Positions 42,179 to 50,729 of a stretch of 64,000 bases of DNA are shown here, in pieces. The position numbers and the translations under genes were made by a program. Below the pieces are notes generated by a model. It ran no database searches, was not told the DNA's origin, and was given only the letters and a program-made list of their open reading frames with translations. The first letter of the stretch is position 1. Each line of letters starts with the position of its first letter. Source of the stretch: JAWVFM01 sp038237625 (GTDB lineage: Bacteria; Actinomycetota; Thermoleophilia; Solirubrobacterales; 70-9); the NCBI GenBank assembly GCA_038237625.1, contig JBBRYM010000003.1, positions 192,761 through 256,760 of the forward strand, written 5' to 3'.

Positions 42179-43623
42179 GCCTGCTGCTGGGCATCGATGA
42201 AGGGACCTCTGCCGTCAAGGCCGTGCTGTTCGACACCAACCTGCGGCCCGTAGCCGAGGCTCGGCGCGAGAAGCCTCTGGTTCACCCGAAGCCGGGCTGG
42301 GTCGAGCAGGATCCGGCGATGGTCCTCGACGTCGTCGTCGATGCAGTGGCCGAGCTGCTCCGCGGAGCCGATGAGGAAATCATCGCTTGCGGGCTCGACC
42401 ACCAGGGCGAGTCGGTGCTGGCCTGGGACGCTGAGACGGGGCGGCCCCTGACCCCGATCATCACCTGGCAGGACAAGCGCTCGCAGGAGGTTCTCGACCG
42501 GCTCGAGTCGGAGGGCACAGCCGAGAGGGTCCGCGAGCTGAGCGGCATGCCGCTGGATCCCTACTTCTCCGCCGGCAAACTCACCTGGCTCCTCGAACAC
42601 GACAAGGCGGTGGCTAAGGCGCGCGACGCGCGCACCCTGCGGCTCGGCACTGTCGATTCCTTCCTCTGCGATCGCCTCGGCGCCGGCTTTGCCACCGATC
42701 CATCCACCGCCTCACGGACCCAGCTCGGCGCCCCCGACTGGGACGGCGAGCTCTTGGAGACGTTCGGTGTGCCGCGCGAAACCCTGCCCGGCATCGCCGA
42801 CACGGCAGGCGACCTCGGCACCCTTAGCCACCCCTCGTGGCCGGTCGAGATTCCGCTGCGCGCACGGTGTGTCGACCAGCAGGCCGCGCTCGCGGGCGCA
42901 GGCTGCGTGGAGCCCGGACGCGTCAAGGCCACGTACGGCACTGGGGTTTTCGTCCTCGCTCACGCCGGCGACGAGCGACCCCACCCGGAGGGCGGCCTGC
43001 TGCCCACGGTCGCCTGGCGCGTCGCCGGTCGGGTCGAATGGGCGATCGACGGCGGGGTATTCACCGCGGGTGCCCTGCTCGAGTGGCTGAGCCGCGACCT
43101 CGGGCTCGCGGCCGACCCACCGGCGCTCGCCGCACTCGCCGCCTCAGTCGAGGACGCGGGTGGAGTGCGCGTGCTCCCGGCGCTCGCCGGAGTTGGCGCG
43201 CCGTGGTGGAAGCCCGAGGCCCGCGCGGTCATCTCCGGGATGACGTCTGGGACGCAGCCCGCACACGTGGCTCGCGCTGCCCTGGAATCGATCGCCTGGC
43301 GTGTCGCCGACGTCGTCGAGGCCGTGCGCGAGAGTGTCACGGTCGAGGTGCTGCGGGTCGATGGCGGCCTCACGCGTGACCCGACGCTGCTCCAGCTTCA
43401 GGCGAACGCGGCCGGCATCCCGGTCGAGCGCGGCGCGGTCGACGCGACCGTGGCCGGCGCGGCGGCCCTCGCCGCGGTGGGCGCCGGCCTGTGGGGGTCT
43501 ACCCGCGAGATCGCCGAGCGCATCCCGGTCGGGGATCGCATCGAGCCTGAACGCGACAGCGACTGGCGCCAGACGGAGCACGCCGCCTGGCGCCAGTTCG
43601 TCGAGCGGGCAGTCGAGCTCTGA
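42175..43623 (+). CDS. glpK: FGGY-family carbohydrate kinase, probable glycerol kinase
   Basis: 482 residues from ATG 42175, which overlaps the preceding stop (ATGA); the ATG at 42142 adds eleven non-conserved residues. The phosphate motif is LLGIDEGTSAVKAVLFD. TYGTGVFVLAHAG and the C-terminal VDGGLTRDPTLLQLQANAAG signature are as in glycerol kinases. With the FAD oxidoreductase it would turn glycerol into glycerol-3-phosphate and then dihydroxyacetone phosphate. Another polyol substrate cannot be excluded. Confidence 0.8.
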   Translation: MSLLLGIDEGTSAVKAVLFDTNLRPVAEARREKPLVHPKPGWVEQDPAMVLDVVVDAVAELLRGADEEIIACGLDHQGESVLAWDAETGRPLTPIITWQDKRSQEVLDRLESEGTAERVRELSGMPLDPYFSAGKLTWLLEHDKAVAKARDARTLRLGTVDSFLCDRLGAGFATDPSTASRTQLGAPDWDGELLETFGVPRETLPGIADTAGDLGTLSHPSWPVEIPLRARCVDQQAALAGAGCVEPGRVKATYGTGVFVLAHAGDERPHPEGGLLPTVAWRVAGRVEWAIDGGVFTAGALLEWLSRDLGLAADPPALAALAASVEDAGGVRVLPALAGVGAPWWKPEARAVISGMTSGTQPAHVARAALESIAWRVADVVEAVRESVTVEVLRVDGGLTRDPTLLQLQANAAGIPVERGAVDATVAGAAALAAVGAGLWGSTREIAERIPVGDRIEPERDSDWRQTEHAAWRQFVERAVEL

Positions 43624-43836
43624 GACCCCGGCCAACCCGCGCGCCCGGGCCTCAGCCCTCAGAGCGTGACCGCCTCGGCCTCCTCGACCACCGTCGGGCG
43701 AGCGACGGACGTCCTCTGGACCCTCAACCGCCCTGCTTCGTACTGGCTCTTCACCCAGGAGGGGGTTGGAGCGCAGGCGAATACGAGAAATGGCTTGGCA
43801 ACATTTCACCATCGCCCAGCTGCTGCGGGCTCCGGC

Positions 43837-44559
43837 TTAAGAGACCGCGGTCGGTAGAAGGAGCCCGGCGAGGATGTGCTCGGTGCCCTCGATGTGCTCG
43901 CGCATCAGGGCCACCGCCTTGACGCCCTCTCCATGGCGCAGGCACGCGACGATCCGGCGGTGCTGCTCGTTCGAGTGAGTCAGCACCTGCTCGGGGTGGG
44001 CGATGATCGAGATCAGGCCGCTCATCTGCCCCTGAACCTCGGTCATGGCCTCGACCAGCCGCGGGGAGCGCGCAGCCTCGGCGATGCCGATGTGAAAGCG
44101 GATGTCGGCGCGGCGATAGTCCTCGAAGTCCTCGGACGCAGCCATCCGGTCCACCAGCTCATCCAGGCGCACGAGATCGCCGGCTTTGGCGCGCTCCGCC
44201 GCGAGAAGCACCGCGCCCGCCTCGACCGCGACCCGGTGATCGAGGGTGGCCCAGGCCGCCTCCGAAAGGCCCGTCTCGCCGGTCGTCGCCAGCGGCGGCT
44301 CGGAGGCGACGAAAGTGCCGCCGGTTCGCCCCCGCCGCTGGGTGAGATGGCCGCTCTGCTCCAGCGTCGTGAGGGCCTGGCGCAGCGTCGAGCGTGAGAT
44401 CTGAAGCTCGTCGGCGAGCTCCCGCTCCGGCGGCAGGCGACTGCCTGGCTGCAGGAGCCCGAGGCGAATGGCGGTACCCAGGCGCTCGACGGTCTCTTCG
44501 AACATCGTCGGCGCGCGCACCGGCTTGAACACGGCCGCAACAGCAGCCTCGCGCTCCAT
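43837..44559 (-). CDS. GntR-family transcriptional regulator with FCD ligand domain
   Basis: About 240 residues from ATG 44559 (MEREAAVAAVFKPVRAPTMF). The N-terminal winged helix reads LPPERELADELQISRSTLRQ with wing RGRTGGTFVA. The C-terminal all-helical FCD domain has the metal/ligand His/Asp set (FEDYRRADIRFHIGIAEAA and EQHRRIVACLRHGEG). FCD regulators respond to organic acids. Its position suggests control of the glycerol/polyamine genes or of the divergent hydrolase. The longer frame from 44613 is less likely. Confidence 0.85.
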   Translation of the reverse strand: MEREAAVAAVFKPVRAPTMFEETVERLGTAIRLGLLQPGSRLPPERELADELQISRSTLRQALTTLEQSGHLTQRRGRTGGTFVASEPPLATTGETGLSEAAWATLDHRVAVEAGAVLLAAERAKAGDLVRLDELVDRMAASEDFEDYRRADIRFHIGIAEAARSPRLVEAMTEVQGQMSGLISIIAHPEQVLTHSNEQHRRIVACLRHGEGVKAVALMREHIEGTEHILAGLLLPTAVS

Positions 44560-44638
44560 GGCGGCTACCGTAGCGCGGCCGAACGCCGCCGAGGCCAGTC
44601 TGCGACGAAGCACCCCTAGCGGAGTCAGACCCCTTTAG

Positions 44639-44655
44639 GTGCGATTCCGTCGCAC
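44639..44655. promoter_or_regulatory. Inverted repeat GTGCGA-N5-TCGCAC, candidate operator
   Basis: A perfect 6-base inverted repeat with a 5-base spacer lies in the 114-base gap between the divergent GntR regulator and alpha/beta hydrolase genes. Size and place fit a dimeric winged-helix regulator binding its own promoter. Not tested. Confidence 0.4.
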
Positions 44656-44673
44656 TTGTTTAGTGTCAGCGCC

Positions 44674-45606
44674 GTGAGCGGACCGGACGGCTTCGAAGCG
44701 CGCGACCTCGACCTTCACGGCCATCGTGCGGTCTACCGGATGGCGGGAGAAGGTCCTCCGGTGCTGCTGATCCACGGAATGATCAATTCCTCGCGGCACT
44801 GGCGCGAGGTCGCGTTGCGCCTCGCCGATTCCTACACGGTGATCGCCCCCGACCTGATCGGCCACGGCGACTCGGCCACGCCCCGCGGCGACTACTCGAT
44901 CGGAGCCCACGCGGCGAGTATCCGCGACCTGCTCGCCGCGATCGGGATCGAGAGCGCGACCGTGGTCGGCCACTCCCTCGGCGGCGGGGTCGCGATGCAG
45001 TTCTTCTACCAATTCCCGCAGAGAACGCAGCGCCTTGTCCTGGTCTCGAGCGGCGGGCTCGGGCCGGAGGTGAGCCCCCTCCTGCGCGTCGCGGCTCTGC
45101 CGGGAGCATCGATGCTTCTCCGCGCGGCCGCGCGCCGCTCGGTGGTCGATACGCTCGACGCGCGCGGCACGACGATGCGCAAACGCGGGAGCTCAAAGGG
45201 TGTGTACCTCCAGGCGATCGCTCGCGCCCTGCGGCCTCTGCAGGACGCCGGGTCGCGCCGCGCGTTCCTCGAGACCCTGCGCTCGGTGATCGACGTCCAC
45301 GGACAGCGCGTCAGCGCCCTCGATCGCCTCTACCTCCTTCGCGACGTGCCCATGCTCGTCGTCTGGGGCGAGCGCGACCGCACCATCCCGCCGGCCCACG
45401 GCCGGCAGACGGCCGCGGCGATTCCCCAGGCCCGCTTCGAGACCCTCCCGAAGGCGGCGCACTTTCCGCACCTCGACGACCCGGAGGGACTCGCGACCGT
45501 CATCGGGAACTTTCTCGACACCACCGATCCCAGCCCGATCGACGACGCCGACTGGGGGGACGTTGTCCGCTCGCGGATCGCGGCCCCGATTACGCCGGTC
45601 GCCTGA
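44674..45606 (+). CDS. Alpha/beta-fold hydrolase
   Basis: 310 residues from GTG 44674 (TTG 44656 is an alternative start adding six residues). The oxyanion loop is LLIHGMINSSRHW, nucleophile Ser lies in VVGHSLGGG, acid Asp in VVWGERDRTIP and His in KAAHFPHLDDPEG. It is an esterase/lipase-like serine hydrolase without a signal peptide. The substrate is unknown. It is divergent from the GntR regulator. Confidence 0.87.
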   Translation: MSGPDGFEARDLDLHGHRAVYRMAGEGPPVLLIHGMINSSRHWREVALRLADSYTVIAPDLIGHGDSATPRGDYSIGAHAASIRDLLAAIGIESATVVGHSLGGGVAMQFFYQFPQRTQRLVLVSSGGLGPEVSPLLRVAALPGASMLLRAAARRSVVDTLDARGTTMRKRGSSKGVYLQAIARALRPLQDAGSRRAFLETLRSVIDVHGQRVSALDRLYLLRDVPMLVVWGERDRTIPPAHGRQTAAAIPQARFETLPKAAHFPHLDDPEGLATVIGNFLDTTDPSPIDDADWGDVVRSRIAAPITPVA

Positions 45607-45654
45607 GGGGGAACGGCGAAGGCCAACGCCCTCGCAGCCAGCGCGCCTCCCGAA

Positions 45655-45692
45655 CGTCCCGCATGCCCGCTCCCGGGCCGGGATGCGGGACG
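45655..45692. terminator. Hairpin between the convergent hydrolase and ABC permease genes
   Basis: CGTCCCGCAT pairs perfectly with ATGCGGGACG around an 18-base GC-rich loop that can fold further (CCCG/CGGG). It sits midway between the two convergent gene ends. There is no T run. Confidence 0.5.
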
Positions 45693-45725
45693 CTCGGCGA
45701 ATTTCGGGGGGTCCCCTGGCTGGCT

Positions 45726-46520
45726 TTAGAGGATCAGCTTTCGCTCCATGAAGTGCACCGCGAGCCGCCAGGCGATCAGCGCAAACACCGTCAGGAAAGC
45801 CAGGTGGCCGATGTCCTTCCACCCCTCGAATCCGAAGACCGCGTGGCGCACGAGCTCCACGCAGTGCCAAAGCGGGTTCCCGTAGCCCAGCACCTGCATC
45901 CACTCCGGCGCCTGGCTCAGCGGGAAGAAGGTCCCCGCGACGAGGAAGAGGGGCGTGAGCAGCCCCGACTGCCAGTACGAGAAGCTCTCGATCGCCTTCG
46001 CCTTCGCGGCGATGAAGATGCCGAACGAAGCCCAGCCAAAGCCGGCAAGCGCGGCAATGAACGGCACGACGAGCATTCCCCAGCTCGGGTCGAGCCCGAA
46101 GACGACGGCCACCAGCATCGGCACGCACCCGTAGACGCCCGTCCGCGCGGCGATCCACAGCGCTTCGCCCGTGACCAGCTCCTCGGTATCCACCGGCGCC
46201 GCGAGGATCGCGTCGTAGGTGTGCTGGAACTGATACTTGACGAACGTCGAGTACATCGCCGGGAAAGCCCCCGAGAAGAGCACGGTTGTCGCGACGATCC
46301 CGGTGCCGACGAAGTCCAGGTAGGGGACGCCCGCGACCGTCTTCACCAGCGCGCCGAATCCGAACGCGAACGCCAGCAGATAGATCGTGGGATCGACCGT
46401 CGACGAAAAGGTCGACGAGCGCCAAAACGACGAGTAGTTGACGACCTCGCGGACCATCACCCCGCGCAGCGCCGGGATCTCCAGCCGCCCGAGGGGGCGT
46501 TCGCGGGAGATGGAGGCCAT
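45726..46520 (-). CDS. ABC-2 type transporter permease
   Basis: 264 residues with six membrane segments and the ABC-2 signature GTFFPLSQAPEWMQVLGYGN near the C-terminus. The pattern (VPYLDFVGTGIVATTVLFSG, YDAILAAPVDTEELVTGEAL) is that of the NodJ/DrrB exporters. It pairs with the ATPase gene immediately upstream (TGATG overlap) to form a two-gene exporter, probably for a drug or glycolipid-like compound. Confidence 0.9.
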   Translation of the reverse strand: MASISRERPLGRLEIPALRGVMVREVVNYSSFWRSSTFSSTVDPTIYLLAFAFGFGALVKTVAGVPYLDFVGTGIVATTVLFSGAFPAMYSTFVKYQFQHTYDAILAAPVDTEELVTGEALWIAARTGVYGCVPMLVAVVFGLDPSWGMLVVPFIAALAGFGWASFGIFIAAKAKAIESFSYWQSGLLTPLFLVAGTFFPLSQAPEWMQVLGYGNPLWHCVELVRHAVFGFEGWKDIGHLAFLTVFALIAWRLAVHFMERKLIL

Positions 46521-47452
46521 CAGGCGATCTCCTCGCCGGTCAAGAGGACGAAAACGTCCTCGAGGTTTGCGGGCCGGCGCTCGCCTTCGAGCTCGCCGGC
46601 GCCGTTGGCGTGGAGCACCGCGATCGATGTTCCGGTACGGCGGGTGCTCCAGCCCCGCTCGCGGGCGATCCCCTCAACCTCGGTGAGGCGCGTGGGTGGC
46701 CCGTAGACCTCGAGCGCCTCGGCACCGGCGTGCTTGGCGATCAGATCTCGCGGCGGCCCCACCGCCACCGCCCTGCCGTGGGACATGATCGTCACCTCGT
46801 CGCAGAGGCGCTCGGCCTCCTCGATGTAGTGCGTCGACATCAGGATCGAGACGCCCTCCGAACGCATCCGGTCGATCAGCGCCCAAAGCTCCTGGCGGAC
46901 CTGCGGATCGAGGCCCACCGTCGGCTCGTCCAGCAGCACGAGCCGTGGCTGGTGGAGAAGCGCTCTCGCGACCAGGAGACGCCGGCGCATGCCGCCGGAG
47001 AGCTCGTCGACCTTCGCGTGGCGGCGCGCGCCGAGGTTGGCCAGGCCCAGCGCCCGTTCGATCGCGTCCTTGCGCTCGCCCGCCGGGACGCGGTAGAGGT
47101 GCGCGAAGACGAGGAGGTTCTGCTCGACGGTCAGCGCGACGTCGAGGTTGTCGAGCTGCGGCACGACTCCCATCTGTGCCCGTGCCTGCTTGGAGGCGCC
47201 GGGCAGCCGATAACCGAGCACCTCGAGCTCGCCCTCGTTGGCGATCACTTGGGCGGTGAGCGCCTTCATCGTCGTCGACTTGCCCGCCCCGTTCGGCCCC
47301 AGAAGGCCGACGCAGCGGCCATACGGGACCTCCAGATCGAGGCCGTCGACAGCCGTGATCGCGCCGAAGCGCTTCACGAATCCGCGCAGGCGGATGGCGG
47401 CGCCCTGCTCGCGCCCAGGGGCCAAATCGCTGTCGCTTCCAGCCTTGGTCAT
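46520..47452 (-). CDS. ABC transporter ATP-binding protein (DrrA/NodI type)
   Basis: 310 residues from ATG 47452; the frame open to 47575 would add a non-conserved extension. Walker A is GLLGPNGAGKSTT, the signature LSGGMRRRLLVARAL, Walker B LVLLDEPTVGLDP and the H-loop LMSTHYIEEAERLC. A C-terminal regulatory extension of ~70 residues fits the DrrA/NodI subfamily. It powers the permease encoded downstream. Confidence 0.92.
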   Translation of the reverse strand: MTKAGSDSDLAPGREQGAAIRLRGFVKRFGAITAVDGLDLEVPYGRCVGLLGPNGAGKSTTMKALTAQVIANEGELEVLGYRLPGASKQARAQMGVVPQLDNLDVALTVEQNLLVFAHLYRVPAGERKDAIERALGLANLGARRHAKVDELSGGMRRRLLVARALLHQPRLVLLDEPTVGLDPQVRQELWALIDRMRSEGVSILMSTHYIEEAERLCDEVTIMSHGRAVAVGPPRDLIAKHAGAEALEVYGPPTRLTEVEGIARERGWSTRRTGTSIAVLHANGAGELEGERRPANLEDVFVLLTGEEIA

Positions 47453-47574
47453 GAAGGGTCTCAATGTAGAGGTAGACCCCCCGTCCGCCCAGAGCTCATC
47501 GCCCCGGCGCCAGTTTGGGGACGGTTCACAGGGGTAGCCGAAGAGGGACCCCCTAAAAGGAGATCGATACACCA

Positions 47575-48297
47575 ATGCCTGAAACGAGCGAACGTAATGT
47601 CAAGCTTTTGCAGTACCTCAACGAGGCCTACGGCAAGGAGCAGGAGCTGGAGACGGCTCTCACCGCGCACATCGGAATGACCGACCGTGACGCTTACAAG
47701 AAGCGTCTTCAGCAGCACCTCAAGGAGACGAAGGACCACTCCCGCCAGCTCAAGCGCCGGATGAAGGCTCTCGGCGGCGGGCCCGCGATCGTCGAGACCG
47801 CCGTCGGCAAGGCGATGGCGACCGTCAAGGGACCCGTCCACGCTCTGCGCGGGACCGGCGTCGAGGAGAAGCTCCTGAAGAACGCGAAGACCGAATATTC
47901 CGAGGAGGCCGAGGAGATCGCCACGTACACGGCGATCGAGGCGCTGGCGGAGGCCGTCGGCGACCGCGACACCGCGAAGCTCGCCCGCTCGATTCGCCGT
48001 GACGAGGAGCGGATGGCCAAATACCTGGAAGGCCTGATCCCGCAGCTCGCGAAGGCTGTTGCACGGGCGGAGATCCCGAGCGACCAGCGCAAGGCCAGCG
48101 GTTCGCGGCGGCGCAGCTCCAGCTCGCGCAGCCGGTCGAGCTCGAGCAACGGCTCGCGTGCGAAGGCGACGAAGACCACGAAGGCGAAGAGCAGCCCGCG
48201 CTCCGGCCCGCGCAGCCGCGCCCGCTCCACCAGCGGGTCGCGGTCGAGCAACGGCTCGCGCTCGCGCTCGCGCAGCCGCTCCGGCTCGCGCAGCTGA
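47575..48297 (+). CDS. DUF892 (YciE/YciF-like) protein with a Ser/Arg-rich C-terminal tail
   Basis: 240 residues. Residues 1-~165 form the ferritin-like helical bundle of DUF892: LLQYLNEAYGKEQELETAL, HLKETKDHSRQLKRRM, EEAEEIATYTAIEALAEAVG and RDEERMAKYLEGLI, with Glu/His positions that may bind metal. From about 170 to the end the protein is almost only Ser, Arg, Gly, Lys, Thr and Ala, with many RS dipeptides, and is presumably disordered and nucleic-acid binding. DUF892 proteins are stress-associated. The RS tail is not part of the usual family. Confidence 0.85.
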   Translation: MPETSERNVKLLQYLNEAYGKEQELETALTAHIGMTDRDAYKKRLQQHLKETKDHSRQLKRRMKALGGGPAIVETAVGKAMATVKGPVHALRGTGVEEKLLKNAKTEYSEEAEEIATYTAIEALAEAVGDRDTAKLARSIRRDEERMAKYLEGLIPQLAKAVARAEIPSDQRKASGSRRRSSSSRSRSSSSNGSRAKATKTTKAKSSPRSGPRSRARSTSGSRSSNGSRSRSRSRSGSRS

Positions 48298-48322
48298 CTC
48301 GCTGGGACAGTTCGAGGTAGTG

Positions 48323-48348
48323 AACGGCCGGTCCTAGGGCCGGCCGTT
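48323..48348. terminator. Palindromic terminator between DUF892 and methyltransferase genes
   Basis: AACGGCCG pairs with CGGCCGTT around a centre containing CCTAGG, giving a nearly perfect 26-base palindrome followed by TT. It serves the convergent gene ends on both strands and overlaps the methyltransferase stop at 48334. Confidence 0.6.
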
Positions 48349-48966
48349 TGCTGTCGCGACGCCCACGACGAGCGGGCGCACGATCGGAGGCGCCTTTTTC
48401 ACGATGTCGCGCCGTAGCTCGGTGACATGGAAGCCCGCGGCTTCGATCGCGTCCGCCGTCGCTCGATTGCAGTTGCAGCCGTGCCCGACGCGCCGCTGCA
48501 GCCAGTTGAGCCGGTCCTGCCAGCGCGCCGTGCGCTCATCGCGCGCTCGGACGTGCTCCATGAAGAGAAGCGTTCCCTCTGTCTTCAGGACCCTGTGGAT
48601 CTCCGTCAGCGCTCGCGGCTGGTCGGCAACCGTGCACAGCACCAGAGTCGAGACGACCGCGTCGAAGCTCGAATCCTCGAACGGCAACGCCTCGGCCGGG
48701 GCGACGACCAAAGCGGGTGCCGGCGACACGGTGGCCGCCTTTCCCTCGAGCCGGCTGAACATCGGCCGCTCGGGCTCGGTGATCGTCAGCTCGGCGACCT
48801 CGGGGCCGTAGAACGGCAGGTTCGCCCCGGTTCCTCCACCGATCTCCAGCACGCTCCCCGATGCCCTCCCGACCAGCGCCTTGCGGTGCGCCCGAAACGT
48901 CGCTGCTTCGGGAACCGCCATGACGCGGTCATAGCCGGCGGCGAAGAGCCTTCCCCAAACGCTCAC
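48334..48966 (-). CDS. Class I SAM-dependent methyltransferase
   Basis: 210 residues from GTG 48966 (MSVWGRLFAAGYDRVMA); the frame is open to 49056 but the extension is not conserved. AdoMet motif I is VLEIGGGTGANLPFYG, with LPFEDSSFDAVVSTLVLCTV as motif IV and LKTEGTLLFMEHVRA following. It belongs to the UbiE/Coq5-like Methyltransf_11 group. The double Cys in HGCNCNRAT is typical of this subgroup. The substrate is unknown. Confidence 0.87.
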   Translation of the reverse strand: MSVWGRLFAAGYDRVMAVPEAATFRAHRKALVGRASGSVLEIGGGTGANLPFYGPEVAELTITEPERPMFSRLEGKAATVSPAPALVVAPAEALPFEDSSFDAVVSTLVLCTVADQPRALTEIHRVLKTEGTLLFMEHVRARDERTARWQDRLNWLQRRVGHGCNCNRATADAIEAAGFHVTELRRDIVKKAPPIVRPLVVGVATANGRP

Positions 48967-49077
48967 GTGGCCAACCGTAGCCGAGGCCCTGGCATTGCCG
49001 TTAGGCTCGCGCCGTCTCGTACCGGCAGGTGCGCGACTGCTTGCGCTCGAAGTCAACTAAACGAGGGGGTTAGATCG

Positions 49078-49431
49078 TTGAAGCTGGTCATTGGAATCGT
49101 GCGGCCGGAGAAGGCCAACGACGTCCTCGAGGCCCTCTACCGGGCCGAGGTGAGAGGAGTCTCCATGAGCCGCGTGCAGGGGCACGGCGGCGAGCTCGAC
49201 CACGTCGAGACGTATCGCGGGACCACGGTGAAGATGGGGCTCGCCGACAAGGTGCGCTTCGAGATCGCGGTTTCCGACCCGTTCGTCGATACGACGGTCG
49301 AAGCGCTCTGCGCAGCCGCTCGGACGGGTGAAGTCGGCGACGGCAAGATCTTCGTGGTTCCACTCGAGCGCGCGGTTCGCATCCGCACCGGTGAAACCGA
49401 CAGCGGGGCGGTCACCCCCGTGGAGGCGTGA
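49078..49431 (+). CDS. PII-family nitrogen regulatory protein
   Basis: 117 residues from TTG 49078, with GAGGGGG eight bases before it. The PII core is clear: LVIGIVRPEKANDVLEAL, the C-terminal signature TGEVGDGKIFVV and VIRIRTGE-like AVRIRTGET. The T-loop reads VETYRGTTVKMGLADKVRFE, so the usual uridylylation/adenylylation Tyr after YRGAE is absent. It is expected to gate the ammonium channel encoded by the next gene in response to ATP/ADP and 2-oxoglutarate. Confidence 0.9.
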   Translation: MKLVIGIVRPEKANDVLEALYRAEVRGVSMSRVQGHGGELDHVETYRGTTVKMGLADKVRFEIAVSDPFVDTTVEALCAAARTGEVGDGKIFVVPLERAVRIRTGETDSGAVTPVEA

Positions 49432-50723
49432 TGGGCCCACTGCTCCTCGGCGCCGGCGCGATTAGCCCGGGCGACACCGCCTGGATGCTGGCCGCGACCG
49501 CGCTCGTGCTGCTCATGACTCCGGCGCTGGGCCTCTTCTACGCGGGTCTCGTGCGCGAGAAGAACACGCTCAACACCTTCATGATGTGCGTCGCGGCGAT
49601 CGCCGTCGCGATGGTCTGCTGGGCGGCGATCGGCTACTCCCTCGCCTTCGACGGCGACGGATCGATCGTCGGCGGCCTCGACAACCTGTTCCTGCACGAC
49701 GTCGGCTTCGGCGCGCGCACGGGGACCGCGATCCCTGAGCTTCTGTTCATGGCCTTCCAGGCGACCTTCTGCATCGTCACGACGGCGCTGGTATCGGGGG
49801 CGGTGGTCGAGCGCATGCGCTTCAAGCCGTTTCTCATCTTCGCCGCGCTCTGGTCGGTGCTGGTCTATTCCGTCCTCGCCCACTGGGCGTTCGGCGGCGG
49901 CTGGCTACAGGCACACGGAACGCTCGACTTCGCCGGCGGCGTTCCGGTTGAGATGGGCTCGGGCTTTTCGGCGCTCGCGGCGGCACTGGTCGTCCGGGCC
50001 CGCAAGGACTACGGCCGCCAGGCCCTCCTCCCCCACAACGCCGTCTACGTACTGATCGGCGCGGGCTTGCTCTGGTTCGGCTGGTTCGGCTTCAACGGCG
50101 GCAGCGGGTTCTCGGTCGGACGCCCCGGCATCCTCGCGTTCACCAACACGCTGCTGACGCCCTCGTGCACGCTCATCGTGTGGTTCATCCTCGACCTCAT
50201 CCGCGACCGGAAGATCACCGCGATCGGTGCCGCCACGGCGATCATCGTCGGCTGCGTCGGGATCACTCCGGCGGCGGGCTTCATCAGCCCCGGCTGGGCG
50301 ATGGCCCTCGGGTCGGTGGCCGCGCTGCCGAGCTACGCGGTGATCGTCCTGCGCCCACGCACGCGCGTGGACGAGACGCTCGACGTTCTCGCGGCGCACG
50401 GCGTCGCCGGCCTCACCGGGATCCTCTTCATCGGCTTCTTCGCCCAGGCGGCGTGGAACGGAGTCTCGGACGGGCTGGTCTACGGCAACGCGGCTCAGCT
50501 GGGCCACCAAGCGGTGGCGGCGCTGGCCGGACCGGTCTACGCATTCACGATGACCTACGTGATCCTCCGCGTCCTGGGCGCGCTGATGCCGCTGCGGGCA
50601 TCCGAGGAGGCCGAAGCGATCGGCATGGACGTGCTCGAGCACGGCGAGGAGGCGTACGCCAGCGGTGAGGGCGCGATCCTCGTCAGCGCCGAGATCGAGG
50701 CCCCGGTGGCGGACCCGGGCTGA
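49431..50723 (+). CDS. amt: Ammonium transporter
   Basis: 430 residues, 11 membrane segments. Amt signatures are DTAWMLAATALVLLMTPALG and LFYAGLVREKNTLN at the N-terminus, the pore His region VLAHWAFGGGWLQAHGTLDF and DFAGGVPVEMGSGFSALAAA, and the second pore His in VLAAHGVAGLTGILFIG. ATG 49431 shares its A with the PII stop (TGATG) and has GGAGG five bases before it; GTG 49428 is possible. The PII-Amt pair is a standard ammonium uptake unit. Confidence 0.93.
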   Translation: MGPLLLGAGAISPGDTAWMLAATALVLLMTPALGLFYAGLVREKNTLNTFMMCVAAIAVAMVCWAAIGYSLAFDGDGSIVGGLDNLFLHDVGFGARTGTAIPELLFMAFQATFCIVTTALVSGAVVERMRFKPFLIFAALWSVLVYSVLAHWAFGGGWLQAHGTLDFAGGVPVEMGSGFSALAAALVVRARKDYGRQALLPHNAVYVLIGAGLLWFGWFGFNGGSGFSVGRPGILAFTNTLLTPSCTLIVWFILDLIRDRKITAIGAATAIIVGCVGITPAAGFISPGWAMALGSVAALPSYAVIVLRPRTRVDETLDVLAAHGVAGLTGILFIGFFAQAAWNGVSDGLVYGNAAQLGHQAVAALAGPVYAFTMTYVILRVLGALMPLRASEEAEAIGMDVLEHGEEAYASGEGAILVSAEIEAPVADPG

Positions 50724-50729
50724 GCCCGC

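Noticed and set aside
43791..43841. Sixteen-codon ORF MAWQHFTIAQLLRAPA before the GntR gene end
   Set aside because: Too short and without ribosome-binding site; no context supporting a peptide.
45193..46425. 410-codon minus-strand frame over the hydrolase end and ABC permease
   Set aside because: Alternate frame of the permease gene; no membrane pattern of its own.
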